This document shows positions 36,071 to 43,744 of a DNA stretch of 64,000 nucleotides, in pieces. Both the position numbers and the translations under genes were made by a program. Under the pieces are notes generated by a model. It did no database searches and was not told the origin of the DNA. It saw only the letters and a list, made by a program, of their open reading frames with translations. The stretch is from Marinomonas lutimaris. Lineage in GTDB: Bacteria > Pseudomonadota > Gammaproteobacteria > Pseudomonadales > Marinomonadaceae. How positions within the stretch are numbered: the stretch's first letter is position 1; every line of letters begins with the position of its first letter. The DNA lies in assembly GCF_019426345.1 (NCBI RefSeq), contig NZ_JAHLLW010000013.1:56949-120948 (forward strand), written 5' to 3'.

Positions 36071-36727
36071 ATGAACATCACTCCAGAAGAACGTGACGCG
36101 GTTTACAAGACCATATTTTCTCGCCGAGATGTGCGACGAGAGTTCAAGCCCGATCCTATTCCAAATGATGTTTTAGAACGTATCTTGCTCGCTGCGCACC
36201 ATGCGCCAAGCGTCGGTTTTATGCAGCCTTGGGACTTCATCCTTGTCTCAAAACCAGAATCCAAGAGACAAATCAAACAAGGTTTTTTGCAAGCTCACGC
36301 CGAAGCAACCGAACTGTTTGATGGCGAGCGCAAAGAGCAATATAAAAGCTTCAAACTAGAAGGCATTGAAGAAGCGCCATTAGGGGTTTGCGTTACCTGT
36401 GACCGTAGCCGAACAGGCTCTGTGGTATTGGGACGAACGGCGAAGCCAGAAATGGATTTATTCAGTTCGGTATGCGCGGTACAAAATCTATGGCTAGCGG
36501 CGAGAGCGGAAAATCTTGGCGTAGGTTGGGTAAGTATTGTTCATGACAAGGTGATACGCGATACGCTCAATATTCCAGAATCCATCGATATCATTGCCTA
36601 TTTGTGCGTGGGTTATGTAGACACATTTCATGACACACCAGACCTAGAAAGAGCTGGCTGGTTACCAAGACGAGATGCTAGTTCTGCAATCCATTATGAT
36701 TCCTGGCCGGAGCCAACTAAAGAATAA
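36071..36727 (+). CDS. bluB: 5,6-dimethylbenzimidazole synthase BluB
   Basis: 218 residues; SRRDVRREFKPDPIP, HHAPSVGFMQPWDFI and FSSVCAVQNLWLAARAENLG are diagnostic of BluB, an O2-dependent nitroreductase-fold enzyme that cleaves reduced FMN to the lower ligand of vitamin B12. It acts alone here: the cobT/cobS/cobC/cobO genes that use the product are about 16 kb to the right on the other strand. No cobalamin riboswitch is apparent upstream; the RBS is weak. Confidence 0.9.
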   Translation: MNITPEERDAVYKTIFSRRDVRREFKPDPIPNDVLERILLAAHHAPSVGFMQPWDFILVSKPESKRQIKQGFLQAHAEATELFDGERKEQYKSFKLEGIEEAPLGVCVTCDRSRTGSVVLGRTAKPEMDLFSSVCAVQNLWLAARAENLGVGWVSIVHDKVIRDTLNIPESIDIIAYLCVGYVDTFHDTPDLERAGWLPRRDASSAIHYDSWPEPTKE

Positions 36728-36741
36728 TTCACTCTAAAAAA

Positions 36742-36778
36742 CCAGCGAGAGCAGAGACTAAACCTGCCCTCGCACTGG
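36742..36778 (-). terminator. Terminator of the TIGR01976-type gene
   Basis: On the minus strand CCAGTGCGAGGGCAG and CTGCTCTCGCTGG form an interrupted stem followed by TTTTTT. It overlaps the stop region of the minus-strand gene and may also slow bluB transcripts. Confidence 0.6.
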
Positions 36779-36780
36779 CT

Positions 36781-38016
36781 CTATGAGAGCGCTTTATCTA
36801 AAGCCTCGATCAACTGATCCATTTCTTCGCCATTCATATAGTGAACAAATGACAAGCGAACCACGCCCGTACTTGTGTCCACATTCATGGCTTCTAGCAA
36901 ACGCACGGCATAGAAGTGCCCTGCTCCACAAATAATGCCTTGATCTACTAACTTCTGCGCTAACTCCTGAGGCGTTTGTCCTTTAGGAATAATAGACACA
37001 GTCGCTGCTCTCTTCGCGGGATCAGCCGTTCCAAGCAGGGTCAGTTTCGGATGTTGATCAACAAAGTTTAGCAACTTAGGTAATAAAGCTTGCTCGGCAT
37101 CATGGAATAAATTTCGCACGCGCTGGGCTTTTTCTATCGCAGAGTCCGTCGCTTCGAAGTGATGATCGTGCAAAGTATCAAAGTAATCCAACACCCCACG
37201 GCTTGCCGCCACTTGGGCATGATCAGGACCTGCTGGTACAAACCATTTCTGACGATAAGCTTTGTTAAAATAATGTGCCTGATTACCCAATTTATCGGCC
37301 ATGGCATCACGAATGACCATCACTCCAAGATGCGTTCCGTAGGCTTTATAAAGAGAAAATAGATAAATGTCAGCGCCTAGCACATCAATATCTGGTAAGC
37401 CATGACCCGCGAAGGATACGCCATCCACCACCGTTGCCACACCTGCCGTTTTTGCTCGAGCACAAATCTCTGCTACAGGATTGATTTCAGCGACGATATT
37501 CGAACAATGGGTAAAGGCTAAAAGCTTGGTTCGTTCAGTAAAAAGGGCCTCTAAGTCATTTATATCTAACGACCCAGTCTGTGCATCCACTTGCCATTCT
37601 TTAATCACAATGCCACGTGTTTCTAATGCACGCCAAACACCAATATTTGCTTCATGATCTTGATTGGTCACAATGATTTCGTCACCCGCTTTTAAAATCT
37701 TGCCAAAAGCTTGTGCTAACACGTAAGTATTTTGAGACGTAGAAGGTCCAAGATGCACTTCGTTGACCTTCACATTCAAATAAGAGGCTAAACGCTCGTG
37801 TGCTAAATCCATCTGAGCACCCGCTTTTTGTGCCGCAGGATGAAGATGATAAGGCTGGAGCTTGGTTTCTCGATAATATTGATCCAGATGATCAATCACC
37901 GCCTGACAAGCATAAGAGCCACCCGCATTATCAAAAAACGCCTGACCCGCCAAAGACAGCTCTTTAAAAGCAGGAAATTGAGAGCGAACAAACGCCAAAT
38001 CTAATGACACAGCCAT
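36781..38016 (-). CDS. Cysteine desulfurase-like class-V aminotransferase (TIGR01976 type)
   Basis: 411 residues. The N terminus FVRSQFPAFK and FFDNAGGSYACQAVIDHLDQ, and the body VHLGPSTSQNTYVLAQAF, place it in the TIGR01976 group. The PLP lysine is in DIYLFSLYKAYGTHLG. These enzymes resemble SufS/NifS but lack a proven substrate. Start at the ATG behind TAGGAGATAAGG. Divergent from an Lrp-type gene with 119 bp between, so autogenous amino-acid-linked control is likely. It is the second Lrp/class-V pair in the window. Confidence 0.82.
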   Translation of the reverse strand: MAVSLDLAFVRSQFPAFKELSLAGQAFFDNAGGSYACQAVIDHLDQYYRETKLQPYHLHPAAQKAGAQMDLAHERLASYLNVKVNEVHLGPSTSQNTYVLAQAFGKILKAGDEIIVTNQDHEANIGVWRALETRGIVIKEWQVDAQTGSLDINDLEALFTERTKLLAFTHCSNIVAEINPVAEICARAKTAGVATVVDGVSFAGHGLPDIDVLGADIYLFSLYKAYGTHLGVMVIRDAMADKLGNQAHYFNKAYRQKWFVPAGPDHAQVAASRGVLDYFDTLHDHHFEATDSAIEKAQRVRNLFHDAEQALLPKLLNFVDQHPKLTLLGTADPAKRAATVSIIPKGQTPQELAQKLVDQGIICGAGHFYAVRLLEAMNVDTSTGVVRLSFVHYMNGEEMDQLIEALDKALS

Positions 38017-38135
38017 AACCTTATCTCCTAAGCGAAAGTAATCCAAAGTATAAAGAATAAGGCACACAAGTTGTTTGCTATTTAAAAGAAGAATTCATAA
38101 CCTAATACAAGATTTTTGTTTAAACTGAGACTTTT

Positions 38136-38609
38136 ATGAAAGAAATCACCTTAGACCGTACCGACTACAAAATAATCCAAGCATTAGAAAAAGATGGCCG
38201 CCTTAGCAATACACAATTAGCCGAGAGTATTAATCTATCGCAATCGCAGTGTTTAAGGCGCTTACGCCAGTTAGAAGAAATGGACATTATTAGTGGTTAT
38301 AGAGCACAGGTTAACTACCAAAAGCTCGGTTATAGCGTCATGGCTTGGACTTTAGTCACAGTCAGTAAAGACGCTCCCAATGCACGAGATAATGTGATGA
38401 ATTTTCTACAACAACAAAGTGCTGCCATTAACGTTCATGGTGTCACAGGAGACGTAGATTTGATGGTAGAAATTTGTGCCAAAGACATGACACAATTCAC
38501 GGACTTAGTCGTCAAACAACTTTATGCCCATGCCGATGTCGTGAGCACAAAATCCTACATACGTTTAGACACAGCAAAACAAGACGGTAGCCCTCTTGAT
38601 AAGGTATAA
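38136..38609 (+). CDS. Lrp/AsnC-family regulator
   Basis: 157 residues with HTH DYKIIQALEKDGRLSN, then TQLAESINLSQSQCLRRLRQ, and a RAM domain ending in KQDGSPL. Divergent from the class-V aminotransferase gene and probably its regulator. Distinct from the Lrp gene at 29640; the two are only distantly similar. Confidence 0.86.
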   Translation: MKEITLDRTDYKIIQALEKDGRLSNTQLAESINLSQSQCLRRLRQLEEMDIISGYRAQVNYQKLGYSVMAWTLVTVSKDAPNARDNVMNFLQQQSAAINVHGVTGDVDLMVEICAKDMTQFTDLVVKQLYAHADVVSTKSYIRLDTAKQDGSPLDKV

Positions 38610-38710
38610 AAATCTCATCTAGAATCATTCGCTGTCCGATTGATTAGTTTTTTTCAGGTATCGGTGTATTTTTTATCGTTTGTCTTATTTACCCATAGTT
38701 TCTACTATAC

Positions 38711-38741
38711 AAGCATCAAAACGAAATAAGTTTTGATGCTT
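38711..38741. promoter_or_regulatory. Perfect 12-bp stem-loop in the leader of a small gene
   Basis: AAGCATCAAAAC (38711-38722) and GTTTTGATGCTT (38730-38741) are exact reverse complements around the 7-nt loop GAAATAA. The stem ends 30 bp before the ATG of the small gene and is not followed by a T run, so an RNA leader structure or an operator fits better than a terminator. Confidence 0.6.
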
Positions 38742-38771
38742 TCTGAAACAACCATAAACGAGGAATACATC

Positions 38772-38975
38772 ATGAAAAACACTCAAACTGTTGCTGAATT
38801 ACTAAAAAACGTAAACACTTCTTATCTAACTGATGCTGAAAAATACGAAGCTATCGCTCGCGCAGAACGTGCTGAATACATCGTTGCTGGTATTTCTTCT
38901 GCTGTTCAATCTGTTAAAAAAGCAGTGCTAAAATTGAAAACAGCGTTTGTATCATCTTCTGCTCAACACGCTTAA
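38772..38975 (+). CDS. Small hypothetical protein
   Basis: 67 residues from an ATG with GAGGAATAC upstream. The sequence is helical: an N-terminal region LLKNVNTSYLTDAEKYEAI, then ARAERAEYIVAGISSAVQSV and a basic amphipathic helix KKAVLKLKTAFVSS. The codons are unusually regular (many GCT, CGT, TCT), like a highly expressed gene. The pattern ARAxRAEYI recalls small proteins seen beside DUF1127 genes in alphaproteobacteria, but I cannot assign a family. Leader has a perfect stem-loop. Confidence 0.65.
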   Translation: MKNTQTVAELLKNVNTSYLTDAEKYEAIARAERAEYIVAGISSAVQSVKKAVLKLKTAFVSSSAQHA

Positions 38976-39016
38976 TCAATACATTTTAACAGTTAAGTAC
39001 ACTAGAAAGTTATTGG

Positions 39017-39053
39017 GTAAGCATCTGTTCACAAAACAGATATTTTGGCTTAC
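39017..39053. promoter_or_regulatory. Interrupted hairpin after the small gene
   Basis: GTAAGC-ATCTGTT pairs with AACAGAT and, after a six-base bulge, GCTTAC. It could end the small-gene transcript, though no T run follows. Confidence 0.35.
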
Positions 39054-39158
39054 TCCAACAGGCTTGTAAGGAAATGGCGCTAGAATAAAAACATTAAGCG
39101 CTTCCTGTTCCTACCTCATCTATCTAATCTTCTTCCAGCAATTCTACTTCAACCTTAA

Positions 39159-39677
39159 TTATTTTTTATTCACAGCTTTATTTTGTTTTTCGCAAGAACG
39201 TTCTATTGTTTTTTGCCAATCCTGTTTTAGCCCTAGTAAAAACAACAGCTCAACAAAAACAAATAAAGGCCCTATAATTAACCCCGTTACATCGTCTAAA
39301 AAAGCTGGTTTTTTGCCTTCAAAGTAATGCCCTACGAATTGAAATATCCAACCGACGATAAATAAACCAATCCCAGTGATTAACCATACGAATGTACTTT
39401 GAAGTGCAAAAAATTCAGCAATCCATATAGTCAACGCAAGCAGAATCGTCATCACAACACCAACCATTTTGTCTAAGCGAATATAAAAAACACTACTGGC
39501 AAGGGCAATAATAAGAGCTGGTGTGAACTCTATGTCAAGCAAGGTGAAATTTGGACGGGACAACAAAACAGCAATCCCGACAACTATCATAGGAATACCA
39601 ACAAAATGCGTTGCTACATTGCGGCGATCTTGGTGATAAAAGGCATATTGGGACAAATGTTCTAGCATGGTTTTCAT
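39159..39677 (-). CDS. Mpo1-like (DUF962) membrane protein
   Basis: 172 residues. YAFYHQDRRNVATHFVGIPM at the N terminus and FVGHYFEGKKPAFLDDVTGL near the end hold the conserved His residues of the Mpo1/YGL010w family, iron-dependent dioxygenases of 2-hydroxy fatty acids in yeast; four TM helices are visible. The start at the ATG with GAGG 8 nt upstream is preferred over a longer frame. Convergent with the small gene, divergent from nothing obvious. Confidence 0.82.
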   Translation of the reverse strand: MKTMLEHLSQYAFYHQDRRNVATHFVGIPMIVVGIAVLLSRPNFTLLDIEFTPALIIALASSVFYIRLDKMVGVVMTILLALTIWIAEFFALQSTFVWLITGIGLFIVGWIFQFVGHYFEGKKPAFLDDVTGLIIGPLFVFVELLFLLGLKQDWQKTIERSCEKQNKAVNKK

Positions 39678-39803
39678 TCTACTGACCTCGATTTTTATTA
39701 TTTTATTGATATCAGTAAAACGCATTTCTAAAAAAGGTTAAAGTATTTTATTGATATATCTCTATACCAGCTATGGTACTTTACCAATCCGCAACTTTAA
39801 CGA

Positions 39804-40646
39804 CTAACCTGAAATTAGCTCATCAATTAAGTCAACCCATTCGTCGAGCTTAGCATCAAGCCTTAGCTTTTGTTCTTGGGTAAAAGTCAGATTTAGCTCC
39901 GCCAACATTTTGGCATATAGGCGAGTGTTGTACGCCAAAGTCGCTTCGTATTCAGACGTTTTGTAATGGTCTGGATCGCCAATAAGAGAAACGAGCTGCT
40001 GCTTAAACTCGGGGGCATTTCGATTAGCAAAAATATCCTTTGCTGCATTCTGAAGAGTACGTTGATATGCAGTTCGCTCACTAAATGTTGGAATAAATTG
40101 ATGTGCATACTTTTTGATAATATCGGTTTGTAGCTGAGATAACTTACCCATATTATCTTCAACTGGCTCTGATAAACGCTCCTCTCTACGCTTTAATCTT
40201 TCCGCCACAGTTTGCTTTTCAAACTTTATCAGGCTTTCTTGTCTTTTTTTATCCAAAGCCGATAGTGCTCCCTCGATTTGTTCCAGAGATAATTGTTGAG
40301 CAACCTCTGCCAACTCAGGAGCAATTTTTGTACGAAAACGATTAAGGTGCTCTTGCGCTTCATCAAACTCTCTTAGCCACTGGTCCTGATTGAGAGGACC
40401 TGAGTCTAATTTTATTTTCAGATTTTTGAGCTGATCCTGATATTTTTGAAGCTCTATAGAACGATGCCAGTCTTGCCATAAAGCAACCCGCTCATCTAGC
40501 ATATCTTTTTGACTTGGCGATAAGTCTACATAATCGTCGACATACCAATACATCAACCAATCAATATTGTTATACGCAAAAGATGACGAACAGGCACTCA
40601 AGAGAAAGCTAAACAGTAAAACCAGTGGAAATTTACCCTCCTTCAT
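39804..40646 (-). CDS. DUF6279-type lipoprotein
   Basis: 280 residues. A lipoprotein signal with lipobox LLSAC (LFSFLLSACSSSF) is followed by NNIDWLMYWYVDDYVDLSPS, the typical start of the DUF6279 family (about 280 residues, long charged helices). Function is not known; membership is recalled. The start ATG at 40646 is 8 nt after GAGG; a GTG two codons upstream is the alternative. Probably outer-membrane-anchored in the periplasm. Confidence 0.75.
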   Translation of the reverse strand: MKEGKFPLVLLFSFLLSACSSSFAYNNIDWLMYWYVDDYVDLSPSQKDMLDERVALWQDWHRSIELQKYQDQLKNLKIKLDSGPLNQDQWLREFDEAQEHLNRFRTKIAPELAEVAQQLSLEQIEGALSALDKKRQESLIKFEKQTVAERLKRREERLSEPVEDNMGKLSQLQTDIIKKYAHQFIPTFSERTAYQRTLQNAAKDIFANRNAPEFKQQLVSLIGDPDHYKTSEYEATLAYNTRLYAKMLAELNLTFTQEQKLRLDAKLDEWVDLIDELISG

Positions 40647-40783
40647 TTTCACTACCTCAACCTAGTCAGCTTTATTATAAATATTACAAGTAACAGACTA
40701 TCTGGCGATAGTTATATCTTTCATATTCATAACGTGACTTCCTAGATATAATACCGCCGAACAAGATTGAATAGAGAAAAGAC

Positions 40784-41251
40784 ATGCTAACTTGGCACTG
40801 CCAGACATTTAACGAACTATCCAATAACAATTTATATAACTTATTAAAGCTGCGCTCTGATGTGTTTGTAGTAGAACAAAACTGTATTTTTCCTGATTTG
40901 GATAATTTAGATACGTTACCAGACACTAGACATTTGTTTGCTTTGCAAGATAATAAATTGGTTGCTTATGCGAGACTTTTAGCAAAAGGCGATTCTTACC
41001 TAGGTTACACAAGCATAGGACGAGTCGTTGTCGCAAAGAAAAGCCGCAAGGATAAAATTGGTCACACATTGATGGCTCATGCGATTGAAGAGACGCTTAA
41101 GCTTTGGCCAGATAGTCCGATTAAAATCGGCGCACAATCTCATCTTGAAGGCTTTTATCAATCCCATGGATTTATCACAGTATCCGAACCCTACATGGAA
41201 GATGGCATAGAGCATTACCTTATGACGAGGGAGACTGAAGTAAGCCTTTAA
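40784..41251 (+). CDS. elaA: ElaA-type GNAT acetyltransferase
   Basis: 155 residues. LYNLLKLRSDVFVVEQNC near the N terminus, SIGRVVVAKKSRKDKIGHTL for the acetyl-CoA loop, and IGAQSHLEGFYQSHGF are typical of ElaA. Cytoplasmic N-acetyltransferase, substrate uncertain. Convergent with the uracil-DNA glycosylase gene; the two reading frames overlap by 32 bp at their 3' ends. Confidence 0.87.
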   Translation: MLTWHCQTFNELSNNNLYNLLKLRSDVFVVEQNCIFPDLDNLDTLPDTRHLFALQDNKLVAYARLLAKGDSYLGYTSIGRVVVAKKSRKDKIGHTLMAHAIEETLKLWPDSPIKIGAQSHLEGFYQSHGFITVSEPYMEDGIEHYLMTRETEVSL

Positions 41252-41846
41252 TCCGCGATTTCAACTCTGGTAAGACTTCAGCTTCAAACCAAGGATTTTG
41301 CTTAAGCCAACGGTTATTTCTTGGGCTGGGGTGAGGCAATACTAGTTTGCCTTGCTCTAGCCAATATCGCCATTGCTTGACCTGCTCTGTCACCTTACCA
41401 GACTGGCCTAAATGGTAAGCTTGTGCATACCCCCCTAAGACAATCGTTAATTCAATATTAGTCAGCTGATTAAGCACAACTTCTCGCCATTTGATCGAAC
41501 ATTCGGGACGTGGAGGCAAATCACCTGATTTCTTTCCCACTGACGGTCCGCTTTTATGAACACTATTCCCCGGAAAGCAAAACCCCATTGGAACAATAGC
41601 GACTTGCTGCTCATCGTAAAATTCATCAGCAGATAGGCCCAACCATTCACGTAAGCGCTCGCCACTTAAATCATCAAATGGCCGACCAACTTCATGCGTT
41701 TTTTGCCCTGGCGCTTGTCCAGCGATTAATAGTTTTGCATTAGGGTGAATTTGTAGAATAGGTTTGGGGAGATAAGGCAAAACATCAGCGCAATGCTGAC
41801 AAGAAAGAACCGCGTCTTTTAGTATAAGAAAGACATCATTAGACAT
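41220..41846 (-). CDS. Uracil-DNA glycosylase family protein
   Basis: 208 residues. Motif A LLIAGQAPGQKTHEVGRPFDD and motif B VLPHPSPRNNRWL match the family-4/5-like uracil-DNA glycosylase superfamily; Cys residues that would bind an Fe-S cluster are mostly absent (only CQHC near the N terminus), so it is a short family member of unsettled specificity. Convergent with elaA with overlapping 3' ends; a terminator of the upstream slyD gene lies just before its start. Confidence 0.8.
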   Translation of the reverse strand: MSNDVFLILKDAVLSCQHCADVLPYLPKPILQIHPNAKLLIAGQAPGQKTHEVGRPFDDLSGERLREWLGLSADEFYDEQQVAIVPMGFCFPGNSVHKSGPSVGKKSGDLPPRPECSIKWREVVLNQLTNIELTIVLGGYAQAYHLGQSGKVTEQVKQWRYWLEQGKLVLPHPSPRNNRWLKQNPWFEAEVLPELKSRIKGLLQSPSS

Positions 41847-41860
41847 AAAGGTTACCGTAT

Positions 41861-41900
41861 AAAAAAAGCGGCAACTGAAAAGTCAGAAGCCGCTTTTTTT
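41861..41900 (-). terminator. Rho-independent terminator of slyD
   Basis: AAAAAAAGCGGC and GCCGCTTTTTTT form a 12-bp stem around a 16-nt loop, with T runs on both strands, 17 bp after the slyD stop. Confidence 0.82.
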
Positions 41901-41917
41901 CGTTATTCATTTGGTGC

Positions 41918-42400
41918 TTAGTGGTGATGACCGCCAGCGCCGTGAACATGTCCATGCTCTAGTTCTTCAGCCAATGCTTCACGAACGTCAATGATTTCAA
42001 CATCAAAGTTCAATGTTTTACCAGCCAAAGGATGGTTACCATCTAGCATTACGCCATCGTCTTCTACAGCGATAACGGTTACTGGCTGCTGACCGCCTGG
42101 CGTTTGTGCCATGAATTGCATGCCAACTTGGATCTCATCAACACCTTGGAAATTTTCAGTTGGTACTTTTTGGATTAGCTCTTCGTGAACCGCACCGTAG
42201 CCGTCTTCAGGAGCAACAGAAACAGCAAGCTTGTCGCCAGCTGCTTTACCTTGAAGGGCTTTGTCTAGACCATCAATGATATTTTGCGCGCCACTTAGAA
42301 ATACTAAAGGCTCTTGACCAACAGAAGAATCAAGCTCTTGGCCTTGTTCATCAGTTAGTGTGTAGTGCATGCTAACAACGGCGTTTTCTGTAATTTGCAT
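41918..42400 (-). CDS. slyD: SlyD-type FKBP peptidyl-prolyl isomerase
   Basis: 160 residues. FKBP core with an inserted IF domain: MHYTLTDEQGQELDSS, FLSGAQNIIDGLDKALQGKA, VAPEDGYG and GNHPLAGKTLNFDVEIIDVR, then a short His-rich tail HGHVHGAGGHHH. SlyD is a cytoplasmic chaperone/prolyl isomerase that also binds nickel through its His-rich tail and donates it in hydrogenase assembly; the tail is shorter than in E. coli but rich enough to bind metals. RBS AGGAGAATACA. A Ni-SOD operon is 8 kb away. Confidence 0.9.
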   Translation of the reverse strand: MQITENAVVSMHYTLTDEQGQELDSSVGQEPLVFLSGAQNIIDGLDKALQGKAAGDKLAVSVAPEDGYGAVHEELIQKVPTENFQGVDEIQVGMQFMAQTPGGQQPVTVIAVEDDGVMLDGNHPLAGKTLNFDVEIIDVREALAEELEHGHVHGAGGHHH

Positions 42401-42652
42401 TGTATTCTCCTAATGAGTAAAAAATAAATAATGAGGGAACGAGAGCTTGATACAAGCAAACCTTACATTTCAACAATAAGCGTTACACCGCCACAACACG
42501 AACCCAAACAATAGCTTGTAGCATTATGATAACGTCCCATAAGCTCAATAACTACCGTATAACCGTAGAAGTTTGGTACGTTCGACGATTTTTAAAGGGA
42601 TGTTTAACAAATATTTTGAAAAAAACTGAAAAACATCCTGTGCTGATCAAAT

Positions 42653-43093
42653 TTAAGACACTTCTTTATTTTCAATTTGAAAAACAGATTGAATTTTTGC
42701 AGTCATAAAACCTAATGTGGTATAAAAATTTTTCGCGCCATCACGGGCATCATTTGTACGAACTCGCAATGTTATCTTTTCATTCAAAGCCCACTCTTTT
42801 GCTTTTTCGACCAAAGCGCGCCCTGCCCCCTTTAACCGCACCTGATCTGATACAGACAAACCAAGGATTTCAATAAAGTCTGCTGAAGCTGCTCGAAAGG
42901 CATGCTGAGCATGTAGCCAACCGATCAGTTGACCATTGAATTCAGCGACCCAGACTTTGTCATTACTAGATGCTAGCAACCGTTCAAGGCGTTTTATGGC
43001 AAGCTCTTCTGATACAGTGTTTTGATAACCTAATGCTGAAGCAACTTCAGCAATGGCATTGGCGTCTTGTAAATTGGCCAATCGGATCTTCAT
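42653..43093 (-). CDS. GNAT-family acetyltransferase
   Basis: 146 residues with a GNAT core: VSALGYQNTVSEELAIKRL at the start, WLHAQHAFRAASADFIEILG then SDQVRLKGAGRALVEKAKEW for the acetyl-CoA loop (RxxGxG-like). Substrate unknown. Same strand as the DOPA-dioxygenase-like gene 42 bp upstream, possibly one transcript. Confidence 0.82.
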   Translation of the reverse strand: MKIRLANLQDANAIAEVASALGYQNTVSEELAIKRLERLLASSNDKVWVAEFNGQLIGWLHAQHAFRAASADFIEILGLSVSDQVRLKGAGRALVEKAKEWALNEKITLRVRTNDARDGAKNFYTTLGFMTAKIQSVFQIENKEVS

Positions 43094-43135
43094 GGTTTTC
43101 CAATGCTCCAGTGTTCATCAGCTGTTTGAAAATGT

Positions 43136-43498
43136 TTACTCACTCGGAGATGTGAACTGAGAAGTATCAAGCACATAAGACTGACCTAACCAGCTAACCC
43201 CTTGAGTATGATCGACATACTCATTGCCTGTAAGTGGATGCACAAACACGTCCAATGATTGGCGATTTAACATCAACCATGGAATGATCTTACAAAAGGT
43301 TTCTGCAGCGAATGAAAGCTGACAGCTCCAAACTGGATGTGGCCCTACTGGCTTTTGATGGAAACGCCCAACACGAACTTCGAACAGCTCACTAGCTTTC
43401 TTTGCCACGTCCTTGGCCATTTCAACACCCGCTTCGTCTGTGTAATAGAGATGCGCATGGAATGCTTTGATGTCATCATTTAAAGGAAGTTGGTTCAT
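43136..43498 (-). CDS. DOPA 4,5-dioxygenase family protein
   Basis: 120 residues. AFHAHLYYTDEAG, RFHQKPVGPHPVWSCQLSF and DVFVHPLTGNEYVDHTQGVSW hold the conserved His residues of the DOPA 4,5-dioxygenase family (catechol ring cleavage in fungi, often unknown in bacteria). The start is the ATG after GGCGGAACT, giving the usual length of about 120. Convergent/adjacent neighbours give no pathway. Confidence 0.82.
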   Translation of the reverse strand: MNQLPLNDDIKAFHAHLYYTDEAGVEMAKDVAKKASELFEVRVGRFHQKPVGPHPVWSCQLSFAAETFCKIIPWLMLNRQSLDVFVHPLTGNEYVDHTQGVSWLGQSYVLDTSQFTSPSE

Positions 43499-43744
43499 AG
43501 TTCCGCCTATAGCCAAATCTAGAGAAAACAAGTTTAGCACTAGTGAGCATAGTGCAGGAGTCTCTTACCAAGAAAGCTGTATTGCTAAATAAGAAATAAA
43601 CATTCACGTGATGAGATGGCCTACGCGACCTAAGTCGTAGAGGATTGTCTAATTGGCTGTGTTACATTTATATGTAGGACGAGACCTTCAAGTCTCAAGA
43701 TAAGCAACCATGACGCATCAGTCTATGTTTGGGTAATTTATTTA

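Noticed and set aside
42526..42708. Plus-strand open frame of 60 codons between slyD and the GNAT gene
   Set aside because: It overlaps the 3' end of the GNAT gene antisense and has no recognisable features.
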